Positions 31,547-41,279 of a stretch of DNA of 64,000 nucleotides are shown here, one piece after another. The notes beneath the pieces were generated by a model, which was given only the letters and a program-made list of their open reading frames with translations, did no database searches and was not told where the DNA came from. This DNA is from Rhodocollybia butyracea (lineage: Eukaryota > Basidiomycota > Agaricomycetes > Agaricales > Omphalotaceae). The DNA is taken from positions 62,001-126,000 of the forward strand of contig JADNRY010000155.1 in NCBI GenBank assembly GCA_015501585.1. The letters are read 5' to 3'. Both the position numbers and the translations under genes were made by a program. How positions within the stretch are numbered: position 1 is the stretch's first letter; each line of letters starts with the position of its first letter.

Positions 31547-33781
31547 ATGGCGCTAAATTTTGACCCGATGCACGCTTCAGCCCTTCTTTTTCTGACTTTG
31601 TTTCTCGTTCTATGCGCACGATGGAGAAATTCACCACAATACCCTCTGCCTCCGGGTCCCAAGAAGCTTCCGATTCTAGGGAATTTGTTTGATATCCCCA
31701 GCAAAGGTTTTATTTGGCTTGATTACATCGAGATGTGTCGAAGATATGGTAATAATTCTACTACAATCTCTACTACAATGAATGGTATGCTCAAAGGGCT
31801 CGCCAGGTTCTGATATTATTCACCTGAGCGCTCTCGGAAACTCCGTTATTGTTCTGGATTCTGCGCAGGCGGTCAGCGATCTTCTTGAGAAGCGGTCCTC
31901 TCTGTACTCGAGTCGGCCCAAATCAGTACGTGATGCCTATCTGGCCACTATCTCCTTTACATCATACTCAGTTCTTTGTATTTTCAACAGATTATGCTAA
32001 ATGAGTTACTAGGGTACGTGATTGATGTTTTTAATCTGGTGTACCGCCGATTTTTGCATTTTCTTGAACGCTCCAGTTTGAGTCAAGCAAAAATATCGGC
32101 GGTATGTATCAGATCCCCGCGCCCTCTAACAATACAATAGGTGGGGAGTCATTAATATAACCCGACCCAACGACGACATATGGAAATCTCAGCGAAGAAT
32201 ATTCGCAAACACAATCCCTCCGACAGATGTGAAGCGTTTTCATACAAAGCAAATTGCAGCAACCCATGACCTTCTTCGAGCCCTCGCGCATTCTAATGAT
32301 ATCATGAGAGATTTGTATACGTGAGTGTTCACAAGCGTAATGGAGCAAATTTACTCAGTATATCTAGGGGGACTACTGTACTCATCATGGATATAACTTA
32401 TGGGATCCAAGGAGAGGAAGCACTACCCTTCATCAAGACCGCCGTCGAAGTAGTGGACACCATGGCCATCGCCGCAGCTCCTGGCGCATTTTTAGTCGAT
32501 CAAATCTCCGTTTGTAAGTAAAATGTATTTCATATCCATCCCGCTCATATAACATCCCAAATCCAGTAAAATATGTACCAGAATGGTTTCCAGGAGCTGG
32601 TTTCAAGCGTAAGGCGAGAGAATGGAATATGTTGCGCACGAAGATGACAGAAGACCCTTTTCGTGTAACCAAAGAACGAATGGTGAATTCTTTGTTTTCG
32701 GACTGTCGCATCTTTCGAGTCGTTAACATACCTTTAGGTCGCTGGGACTGCCACTCCATCTCTTGCCTCCATTGCCCTTGAACAAATGGATCTTACCCAG
32801 GACATAGCACAGCAGGAGGAGCTCATCAAGGCAACCTCCGTAATGGCTCATATAGGTAATATCCCACCTTAGTATTAGGCTACTAGACTTACAGTTACTC
32901 TCTCAAAGGTGGTACAGACGCGATAGTTGCGACTATGGCGGGTTTTATTCTAGTGAATGGCACAGTTTCAATACCTTATATGCACTGCTAACGAAACGAA
33001 ACACAGGCTATGTTGATGAATCCGGACATTCAAACCAGAGCTCAACGTGAACTAGACAGGGTTTTGGCACCAGGAGATTTACCCACCTTTTCCCTCGAGC
33101 CAGATCTTCCATACATTCAGGCAATTGTTTGGGAGGTATTGAGGTACCAGAGGGTCTTGGTTCAATATCTATATATACTCATAACCTGTACATGCAGACA
33201 TCAACCACCTGTGCCTCTTTGTTTCCCACATCTCGTTACTGAAGACGATGTCTATTCCGGATATTTAATTCCCAAGAACTCAATTATTATGCCCAATATC
33301 TGGTAAGCATACAGTCTACCTCTATAACTTTGCCCTATTTTCTGAAAATACAATACTCAGGTCAATTTTACACAATGAAGAAGATTATCCAGATCCGTAT
33401 CGATTCAACCCTTCACGCTTTCTTGATGCTGATGGGAAAATAGACTCCAGTGTCAAGCATATAGGTCCTGTGTTCGGATTTGGCAGACGCGCCTGTGTGA
33501 GTGTGATTCCTGTTCTCTGAAGTTTCAGTGAAGTTGATTTCGGTGTTATTTATTGATAGCCTGGTAAAGAACTTGCACTGGCATCATTGTGGATCAAGAT
33601 AGCGTCCATTTTAGCATGCTACAGAATTGAGCCAGTGATTGACGAACATGGTAAACTTGCGCAACCCAAAGCGGAGTGGTATCCAGGGATGACGTTGTTC
33701 AACCACCCACTTCCTTTCAAATGTCGGTTTATTCCTCGCTCCAAGGACATAGAAGCATCTCTGGATATGAAATTTACTTGA
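31547..33781 (+). CDS. Cytochrome P450 P450-4, lacking the I-helix threonine
   Basis: Exons 31547-31748, 31807-31925, 31991-32013, 32141-32320, 32368-32513, 32567-32682, 32738-32855, 32909-32952, 33007-33143, 33198-33302, 33361-33496, 33560-33781 join to 515 residues. Start MALNFDPMHASALLFLT; hinge LPPGPKKLPILGN; C-helix WKSQR; EVLR; FGFGRRACPG with Cys442. The I-helix reads GGTDA (302-306): GCG replaces the Thr codon found in the five paralogues. This Thr normally helps oxygen activation, so P450-4 may have altered chemistry or low activity, although a few natural P450s lack it. One codon is missing before the heme loop relative to P450-3. No frame lesion seen. Nearest relative is P450-5. 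Confidence 0.88.
32042..32104. repeat. Hairpin in intron 3 of P450-4
   Basis: TACCGCCGATTTTTGC (32042-32057) and GCAAAAATATCGGCGGTA (32087-32104) are complementary apart from a 2-nt gap. It corresponds to hairpins in P450-3 and P450-5 but has different arm bases from P450-3. Confidence 0.8.
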
Positions 33782-33852
33782 GAATTGTACTGTGTAAATC
33801 TTCAAATGTAATAGTATGTAGTATCTCACTACAACAATGTAAGCACAAACAG

Positions 33853-34037
33853 TGTTGAATAAAAATGCTGAGAGATACGGCAGAAAGAATAGAACAGCAA
33901 ATAAATTCGGATAGGCAGGGAACCTTGAGTCAAAAGCGCAAGGTTCCCCAAGTCTCAGCTACCTATATATAGTACATCAATAAAAACAAACAACATGAGC
34001 AGCGGAACTCGTCATGCTTGTGACTATTATCTCAACA
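33853..34037. mobile_element. Solo LTR, 185 bp
   Basis: Starts TGTTGAATAAAA and ends TTATCTCAACA, with TGTTGA/TCAACA inverted tips, flanked by the direct 5-bp AACAG (33848-33852 and 34038-34042). A TATATATAG lies inside. The paralogous 3' flank of P450-5 (50490-50530) lacks it. TG...CA ends and a 5-bp duplication identify an LTR-retrotransposon solo LTR. Confidence 0.85.
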
Positions 34038-34118
34038 AACAGTACTTATGATAAGGTAAATTGTTTCTCAACATAAGTAATGATCATTCACGATATGATT
34101 ACCTTAACATGTGAAATA

Positions 34119-34320
34119 CTGTATCATTTCGACCAAACATTCCCGTAACGTGTAACAGGACCCCCTGAACTTTACAATTTTACACGCGTAACAGAGCTCA
34201 ACACTTACCACTGTATAAGGCAATTTTTTGCGCGCTACCATATATGGTAAGGGAACTTATCAAAAGGTGAAACCAAGGCGTAACACTCCATTCCCGGGAA
34301 TGTTTGGTTGAATTGATAAG
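34119..34320. mobile_element. Short MITE, probably Tc1/mariner-type
   Basis: Inverted ends share TATCAWTTCRACCAAACATT continuing into CCCG on both sides, with a 1-nt indel near the tip, and abut TA on both sides (34117-34118 and 34321-34322). The P450-5 flank, otherwise alignable, has no such insert (near 50570). 202 bp, non-coding, with a palindromic TACCATATATGGTA inside. Confidence 0.65.
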
Positions 34321-35235
34321 TACAGCAAACAGAATAAACGGGAACAAAACACAGGGATGGTGGGACCAGGTGTTGAGTTCATTAAAACAAAATATAATGA
34401 AAAAGCCATGACCCCAAGTTATACATACAAAAATTGGTCATGATCTTAAGAGCAATGAGGTTTATAGCTGATGTGTTCTAGTACAGAGAGAGAGAGTCAT
34501 TTGAGTAAGTAAAGTATAATGTAAAATATGAATACTTAGTTGACCTACCTGGTACACAGAGAGAGAGCTGTTAGAGGCTCCTCCAAGTTCTGAACCAGGT
34601 TGGTAATATTAGTATCTCCGCCTCTTAATTGTATTCATCTTAAGCCTATGGCACTAGGCCTAAGAGTAGGTGAGTTTCTAACTCAAAGGGTAGGACCCCC
34701 CTAAGTGCAAGCGGCTTTGGATACAATTAAGTAGGCGGCAGAAGGTTGGCAGAGGCTGACCAGATGGCACACAAATAAGTTGGATCTGAATAGAGTAAAT
34801 TGCAGAGGTTGTGAAAACAATGGAGTGAAGAAACAGAGTTAAAGAAACAGATAAAGCAAGAAACGTGTAAAACAACTTAGAACATCTCCTGTTCATAACT
34901 ATTATTCAAACTTGGCACTCAAAGTGACTCGGAATGACTAGACCTGCTGATCATGTGTCTATGACTTGCCGGAACATGCGGGTATATTCAAATGAGTTAC
35001 ATTGAGTTATTGAGGCTGTACTTATTTAGAAAGGCTTACTCATGCAAACCATGGTTTGCCTTGAGGCTAACACATCTACTATATATTTAATTACTTAATG
35101 ATTTCCCATGTAAAAGAATATAAAAGGGGGGAATTACACTTCAGGCAACCACATATTTGGTCTTATTAGTCTACAATTTTGTTACATTGACCTTACTAAA
35201 AAAACCCAAAAACCTAGGCAAAACCCGGGCAGCTA
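34321..35235. mobile_element. P450-4 3' flank, then inverted Gypsy LTR fragment
   Basis: 34370-34450 still matches the flank of P450-5 (50620-50705). From about 34640 to 34880 the sequence is the reverse complement of 37800-38020 (AAAGGGTAGGACCC, CTAAGTGCAAGCGGCTTT, AGTGAAGAAACAGAGTTAAA), so it is an inverted LTR piece. The rest up to 35235 is AT-rich without genes. Confidence 0.6.
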
Positions 35236-35470
35236 GCCTGGTCATGACCTTGGGATTTAGGTCATGACCTGGGAATTAGGTCATGACCTAAAAAATTGGT
35301 CATGACCTAGGTCAGGTTGGTCTTTTCCTGGGGTTGGTAGGTCATGGCCTGGGGTGAGATAGGATATGGCCTAGGTGGGGCAGGTCATGGTCTAGGTGAG
35401 GGAGGGCATGGTCTAGGTGAGGGAGGGTATGGTCTAGGAGGAGGAGGGTATGGTCTGGGAGGAGGAGAGT
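35236..35470. repeat. Palindromic minisatellite, AGGTCATGACCT family
   Basis: The 12-bp palindrome AGGTCATGACCT and close variants recur every 16-20 bp at 35240-35312, then grade into degenerate units of about 21 bp (GGTCATGGTCTAGGTGAGGG) up to 35465. The second half reads as a Gly-rich 7-residue repeat in one frame, which I regard as a by-product. Confidence 0.75.
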
Positions 35471-35471
35471 A

Positions 35472-35731
35472 CATCAGGAAAAGTCATATGAACTCAAGGC
35501 AACTTGAGCAAAGGTTGAACCATTTTCTTTGGCTCAAGTCAACTTAAGCTGACTTGAGCTGACTTGAGTTGACCTGGAGCCAACTTGGGACCAACTTCAC
35601 AAACCTCACCAATCTCAAGTTGGCTCCAGGTCAACTCAAGTCAACTCAAGTCAGCTTAAGTCGACTTGAGCCAAAGAAAATGGTTCAACCTTTGCTCAAG
35701 TTGCCTTGAGTTCATATGACTTTTCCTGATG
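35472..35731. repeat. Near-perfect hairpin with 116-bp arms
   Basis: Arm 35472-35587 and its reverse complement 35616-35731 are separated by 28 bp. Arms begin CATCAGGAAAAGTCATATGA and contain degenerate TCAAGTCAACT-type repeats. The right arm forms the 3' end of the minus-strand frame described next, so this looks like an inverted duplication of that gene end. Confidence 0.85.
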
Positions 35732-36515
35732 ATCATCCAAACGAGGACAAACACAACAACTGGAGTTGGGATCCATGGGGGCTGGCCACTTCATCCTTGC
35801 AAGAGTGTCAGTGGTGGAGGAAGGATCGGGAACATGGATTGGGGAAACAGGTTCCAACGATGGAATGGGTGCAGGAGGAGTAGGAATGGTCGCCCGAGAA
35901 AGCACTGGGATGAGCACACAAAGAGGACTATGTTGGTCATTCGCCTGTGGTATGGGAAGGGGACAAGACCGGCCATGGTGCTTTGTCTTCTTTGTCTTCT
36001 TATGGTGCTTCCTTTTCTTCTCAACACCATCATCACAATGACTAGGGTCCTCCGCCTTATCCTTGGCAATAAAATCCCGTAATCTCCTCGCATCTTCATC
36101 GGCCTGGGGAAAAATGTTCCTGTTCATCCATAATTCGACCTAGTTTGCTAGGACAACTATTATGAGCCTCTAATGCCTTCAATGCCTTCTTGTACAATTC
36201 CCAAGGGAAATCTAGAATCTTGGGGGCCCCGCGCAATCAAGTAATGGCTTCCAAAACATGGATTCCTTCCAACTTGGCATATGTGCAGAAATGGAGTAGG
36301 GTGAAGAAGTCGCACTGTTTCTTGCGCTTATGGCACAAGCTGCAGGTAAGGGAATCCTCAGGCCGGGTACAGGTGGTGATGGTGTCCTGGATTGAGCAGA
36401 GGGAACATTTTACTTTGCCATGGACAGCTTCAAAGACACCAGCATGTTGGAGAATAAAAGATGTTTTGATGCCATGAATTTTGAAGCAAGCAAGGGGGTG
36501 AGCGGTTTCAGACAT
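35696..36515 (-). pseudogene. Cys-rich, transposon-associated gene relic
   Basis: On the minus strand, 36515-36237 encodes a Cys-rich part (KCSLCSIQDT...TCSLCHKRKKQCDF), then a TGA, then LDFPWELYKKALKALEA (about 36200-36150), then in a shifted frame 36127-35696 with ADEDARRLRDFIAKDKAEDP, a basic patch KKRKHHKKTKKTKHH and a Pro-rich end. The two CxxC pairs plus a basic cluster suggest a zinc-binding module. One stop and one frame change break it. It lies among LTR debris, so a mobile-element origin is likely, but I do not recognise the family. Confidence 0.45.
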
Positions 36516-36720
36516 GGTAATCAGAAAGGACAGTAGGTGGCAATGGTCGTGGTGGTTGGAAAAGAAGAAGTATTAATCATCCACACAACAAGTTCAACCC
36601 TGCATGACTCGACAATCAGGGAAGCTTCTCCCGGAAGAATCCTTATGTATCCCAATGACACTGTTAGCACCCGAATCACAATCACCGTCTGGGATCTGCT
36701 CCTTGAAGGCTCAGAGCCTG

Positions 36721-38110
36721 AAGGGGAGGGGGGGGGTAATGTCATGCCCTGTACTCCCGTACTCCATCGCGTCTGGCCCCGTCGATTCCGCTACCGCTTG
36801 TCATCCCGCCAATCCTGCTCATGAACTTAGACCAATTGCGCTAACCATAGCCTGACGTTCCGATCCATTTGTAACTCTTTCACTAATCATATCCGATATT
36901 AGCCAGTTTCTGTCTCCCTAGATGCTTTGTTCTATTTCGAGGTATGCCTTTGTATTACTTCCGTTTCCGCTCATCCATTGTAGTTTCTTTCCCTTTCACC
37001 TTAATCAATTGCCTAAGTACTTTTTGCAACCCTGTACATTTCCGTTCTTCTTAAATACTCATTTGATATCTCTGATACCTTAGATTTGCTATATTGAAAT
37101 AACCCCCCAGTTACCGACTCATTTCTCAACTTATCAGTTTCTTTTACTCTGTTTCTTCACTCTATCATTTTCTTCACTCCGCAATATAACTCTCTTCAAT
37201 TCTGATCCATTGCGCAACGCTAAGTCAGTTTCCGCTCGACTTCCCGCCCACACTTTATTGTTATCGGAAATGCTTGCGCTCAGCGGGTCCTACCCTCAGA
37301 GTCGGGGACACTTCCTCTCTTAGGCTTACTCGTCAGGTTCATTCTAAACTCATTCTGGGTTCCGTTCACACTCCTTGCGTCGTCGTCATTCTCAGATCAA
37401 GTAAGCTATTGTCATGCCCTAGGCATATACAGACTGCCAACATTTCCCGCTTACCATTACATAACCTGCTTCCGCCGCATTTCCGGTTCCAATACACTTC
37501 CACTTTGCTTCCGTTTTACTTGTTCCTTCACTGTACACTTTCTATGATCCCGTCAATCCATTCTCCACCATTCTTACAATCATACATATGCTTTATGCTC
37601 ATCCCGCCGCTTCCGCTTATGTTCATTGTTGTCTTTCATCCCTTGTACTTCTTTTGGCTATTCTTGTCTTTTCTACTCTCAGATTATTACCTATCACTAC
37701 TCCGGTCCTTGAGTACCCTTTATATAGTTCTGTACCATGTCAAGTACAGTAGATTGGAAATATTGCTTAACCCCTTGACTCGTGTGCTCTTGTGTGTTCT
37801 GGTTTCTCGCTTTATCTGTTTCTTTAACTCTGTTTCTTCACTCCATCGTTTTCACAACCTCTGCAATCTACTATCATCTATTTGGTTCCACTCTGTTTGC
37901 GCCACATCAGGTCAGCTACTGCTTGACCTTCCGCTTCCGCTCATATTGCTATCAAAGCCGCTTGCACTTAGTGGGTCCTACCCTTTGAGTCGGAAACTCA
38001 TCTACTCTTAGGCTTACTTGCCGAGTTCATCCTATCGCCTGTACAGGCCTGCCGTCCTTACATTAGTCCCTTGGACAATCCTGACACAAGTCTTACATCC
38101 CATAGGCACT
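36721..38110 (+). mobile_element. Gypsy-type 3' end: polypurine tract and two tandem LTR-like repeats
   Basis: A polypurine run (36721-36736) is followed at 36740 by TGTCATGCCCTGTACTCC, a classic LTR junction layout. A second TGTCATGCCCTAGGCATA starts at 37410, 670 bp later. Internal blocks repeat at the same offset (37131-37345 and 37811-38033: CTCTGTTTCTTCACTC, GGGTCCTACCCT, TCTTAGGCTTACT). The outer right end is uncertain. A 245-codon T-rich frame inside (37274-38011) is not a credible protein. Confidence 0.5.
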
Positions 38111-39590
38111 TCGGAACTGTTCTACACTCACATCCTTTCACATCTCAAACCAACTTTCCCAGTTCGGCTGAACAACGGCAGTACGGAGTGTATCCGCACT
38201 TTGGTTTCCAGGTTTGTAACCCGCGCTCGAAGGATTCCGCCTAGATCCTTACAGCTATCTTCGAATCATCCCATTGGAAACTTTCTGTCGCTTCTATTCG
38301 AGATAGTACATTACTATCCCATCGCAATAAGGATCCGCCTAGATCCTTACACATCTCCGAGTATTAGTTCTGATTCATATTACTGCTTGTCGAGCCATCT
38401 CCAAGGGTAATCTTATTATTATTTGTCGAGCTATCTCCAAATAATAACTTCTGTGAGTTTTGTATTACAAACTAGCTACTAACTTTACTTGAGCCTAGTT
38501 CTTTGAGTATATATTTTTTGCCTAGCGGTTTCATCGAAAGGAAAGGCTTGCTCTATAATCTCCATTAATTTCTCTTATCATTGTTACCACCGAGTTATGT
38601 ACTGTGAAGGTTTGGACAAGACTATTGATCGAGTCATAACAATATCCCGCACAGTGTGCACTCCAGGGGAAAATAAACAACCGACACCACAGGAGAAACT
38701 TTGGCAAGGAAATCAATTGCTCAGCTGATCTCACCATCTCCAACACTCTGATCAAATTTTAATTCAAAAGTTAAAAATCAAAAACCATCCTTGGCCCTCC
38801 CGCCTGCGACATGATGATTGCAATCCATGGATGTAGAAACTCTTAAAAGTCGTTGAGGTCTCACAGATGATTACCAAACTAAAAAAATATTATTTTTTAT
38901 TATGAGTCAGATGTAAAAGTTTAAAACTACAGAATTTAAAACCACTGAAAATTAGTGAGGTGCGATGGCTGAACAACAGTGAAGGAACCGTCGCGCTGCT
39001 CTGATTGGGGGTGAATCACCAATGAACTTTCCTATATAACTCATGCAAGGGTGCGTGCAAGTATTGCAGGGCATGTAATCAGTGCTGAATTTTCTACTCC
39101 CAAAAACCAACACAAGCTCAGTAATATTGGTTTTATTGTATGTAAATACATATTTCTTGCGTCAAAAATGACTCTTTAATATACATGTGCATGCACCAGC
39201 TGCACGGCAAATCACTTAGCCCAACTTTGCATTGCCTTAGCTAAAACTTGTCGATGAAATAGAAATTCCGAAATGGAGAGCGTGAGATGGGTTCAAAACT
39301 TGTTGCACGTTGCACTGATAGAATATGTTGGGTGCTGGGGACTGTTTGGGTGTAATTAATTCTTACCGGGAGTGCGCGAGACACTCGCGAAACATGCCAC
39401 GGGCGAGGGAACCACATAAAAGACAAGTAAGAGAGTGACGATAACAGAAATTCTTTACTTACCAGGATATATTGTGGCGTAGATGAATTAAGATGGCGTC
39501 GGGGTTTCAAAACCCTTAGGAAGGGGGATATTATCAAAATTGTTATGTATCCAGTTTGCAATGCTCTGATTGCAGACTGAGATGGCTGAT
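38111..39590. other. Non-coding stretch after LTR debris
   Basis: Contains a short direct repeat TTGTCGAG(C)TATCTCCAA (38388-38442) and an A/T-rich patch at 38880-38905. No convincing gene on either strand; open frames are short and domain-free. Confidence 0.45.
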
Positions 39591-40519
39591 AGTATAACCG
39601 ACGGTGTTAACTGACAATGCAGATGCCAGAGATGTCATTGAGACAAGTTGAAACTCAGACTGAGGGTAGACGGTTACTGTTGGTAATTATAACGAGATCT
39701 TCGGAGATTCAGGTGAGTTGGACATTATTAGTTGTATTGTGGAACAAAAGATGGCAGCAAAACGGTAAGCAAGAAAACCAAGATTCAGTTCGACGCGTCA
39801 AAGTACAGAGAAAAAATGCCAAGTTTGGTAAAGAAAGGAGAGGTGGTTGAATTGTCAATATTTATCCCGGAGCCCTCACATCGTCACACCAACGAAGCCT
39901 TGTGTTTACGCATTCATCCTCTTCGCTATGCATTCAAACATAACGCTTCACAAAAATTTCAGTTTATCAAACTCGAAAGTGTTTCTCTGCGGGATGCAGC
40001 GCTTCCTCGGGCCTAGGCAGTTATATAGATAACCCCCTAACCCCTAACTTCCCAGTCGTATCTCACATAGTATAACCGACGGTGTTAACAGGTGTTAACT
40101 GACAATGCAGATATGTCATTGAGACCGATTGAAACTCAGACTGAGGGTAGATAGACGGTTATTGTTGGTAACGAGATCTTCGGAGAGTCAGGTGAGTTGG
40201 ATATTATTAGTTGTATTCTGGAACAAAAGATGGCAAAACGGTGTAAGCAAGAAATCTGAGATTCAGTTCGACGCGTCAATGTACAAAGAGAAAAATGCCA
40301 AGTTTGGTAAAGAAAGGAGAGGTGGTTGAATTGTACAGACGTTGTCAATATTATCCCGGAGCCCTCACATCGTCACGCCAACGAGGCATTGTGTTTACGC
40401 GATTCATCCCTCTTCGCTATGCATTCAAACATAATGCACAAAAATTCAGTTTATCAACCTTGAAAGTGTTTCGCTGCGGGATGCAGCGCCTAAGCAGTTC
40501 CTAACTTCCCAGTCGTATA
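39591..40519 (+). repeat. Direct tandem duplication, about 0.46 kb units
   Basis: Unit 1 39591-40068 and unit 2 40069-40519 both begin AGTATAACCGACGGTGTTAA and end CTAACTTCCCAGTCGTAT, with shared internal blocks (GAAACTCAGACTGAGGGTAG, ATTCAGTTCGACGCGTCAA, ATGCCAAGTTTGGTAAAGAA). Unit 1 carries 77- and 94-codon frames; unit 2 has indels that break them. The function of the unit is not evident. Confidence 0.8.
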
Positions 40520-41279
40520 TTATTTATACCCAATCACCTCTCTAAATCCCTGATGTGATGTCCAAACATTGCCAGAATTCTCTCGAGCATTCATTTGATT
40601 TACGCAAGAGTATACATACACTAAGATAAGTAGTGCAATGTCAAGCCTATCATCCCATTGACCTCGGACTCGGACCTCGGACAGTAGATGGACATGTACT
40701 TAACAGCTTAACCTCTAATTCGACCGGTAGACAAAAAATTTGACAATTATTTAATTACACTTAAGCAAGCCATGGCCCAGTCACTTGCACTTAAGATTGG
40801 GATGGATATCATGTCATTGCATGTGGAGCAGGTTTACATACCGAAGGTCCTTGGTCACATTTCGAGGGTACACTAGGACTCTGCTAGGACTTCTGTATTG
40901 GCACTTTTTCTGATAACAATTAAATTAATAATTCCATGATTAGTATCTTGATGCAATGGGGCCTGGGCAGAAAATAGGAGATCTAAACTGAGCAAAAAAT
41001 GTTTACAGAACCCTTCGAAATCCGTAAAACCTTGGAAGGAAGTTTGGAATCCGCTGACTCACAGCTTCCTCAAAGATTAATCGGCATTTTTGGCCTTGCG
41101 GGGGAAGCCACCCCAAGAACAGAGCCTCATAAATATCCAAGAATCAGTCTCCGTACAATAAAAGACAATTCTCCTCATTGTCCTCCTTACCTGACCAACC
41201 TGTAAGCTCTACTCTTTCCACTGCTTTCACCTATCTGACTCCTTGAGCGCTCACCAGTATTAATACCTCTTCGTTTGTC
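40520..41279. other. Spacer upstream of the Gag-like ORF
   Basis: Non-coding; a 68-codon frame (40999-41205) has no domain. I found no clear LTR on this side of the ORF. Confidence 0.4.

Noticed and set aside
35344..35547. Gly-rich repeat protein
   Set aside because: The 7-residue repeat is the translation of a minisatellite whose palindromic units grade into non-coding copies.
37274..38011. 245-codon plus-strand frame with many hydrophobic residues
   Set aside because: It runs through T-rich LTR-like repeats; the hydrophobicity follows from base composition and the repeat copies do not keep the frame.
40136..40250. P-loop-like string (NEIFGESG) in the tandem duplicate
   Set aside because: The GKS/T end of a Walker A motif is missing, and unit 1 reads differently.
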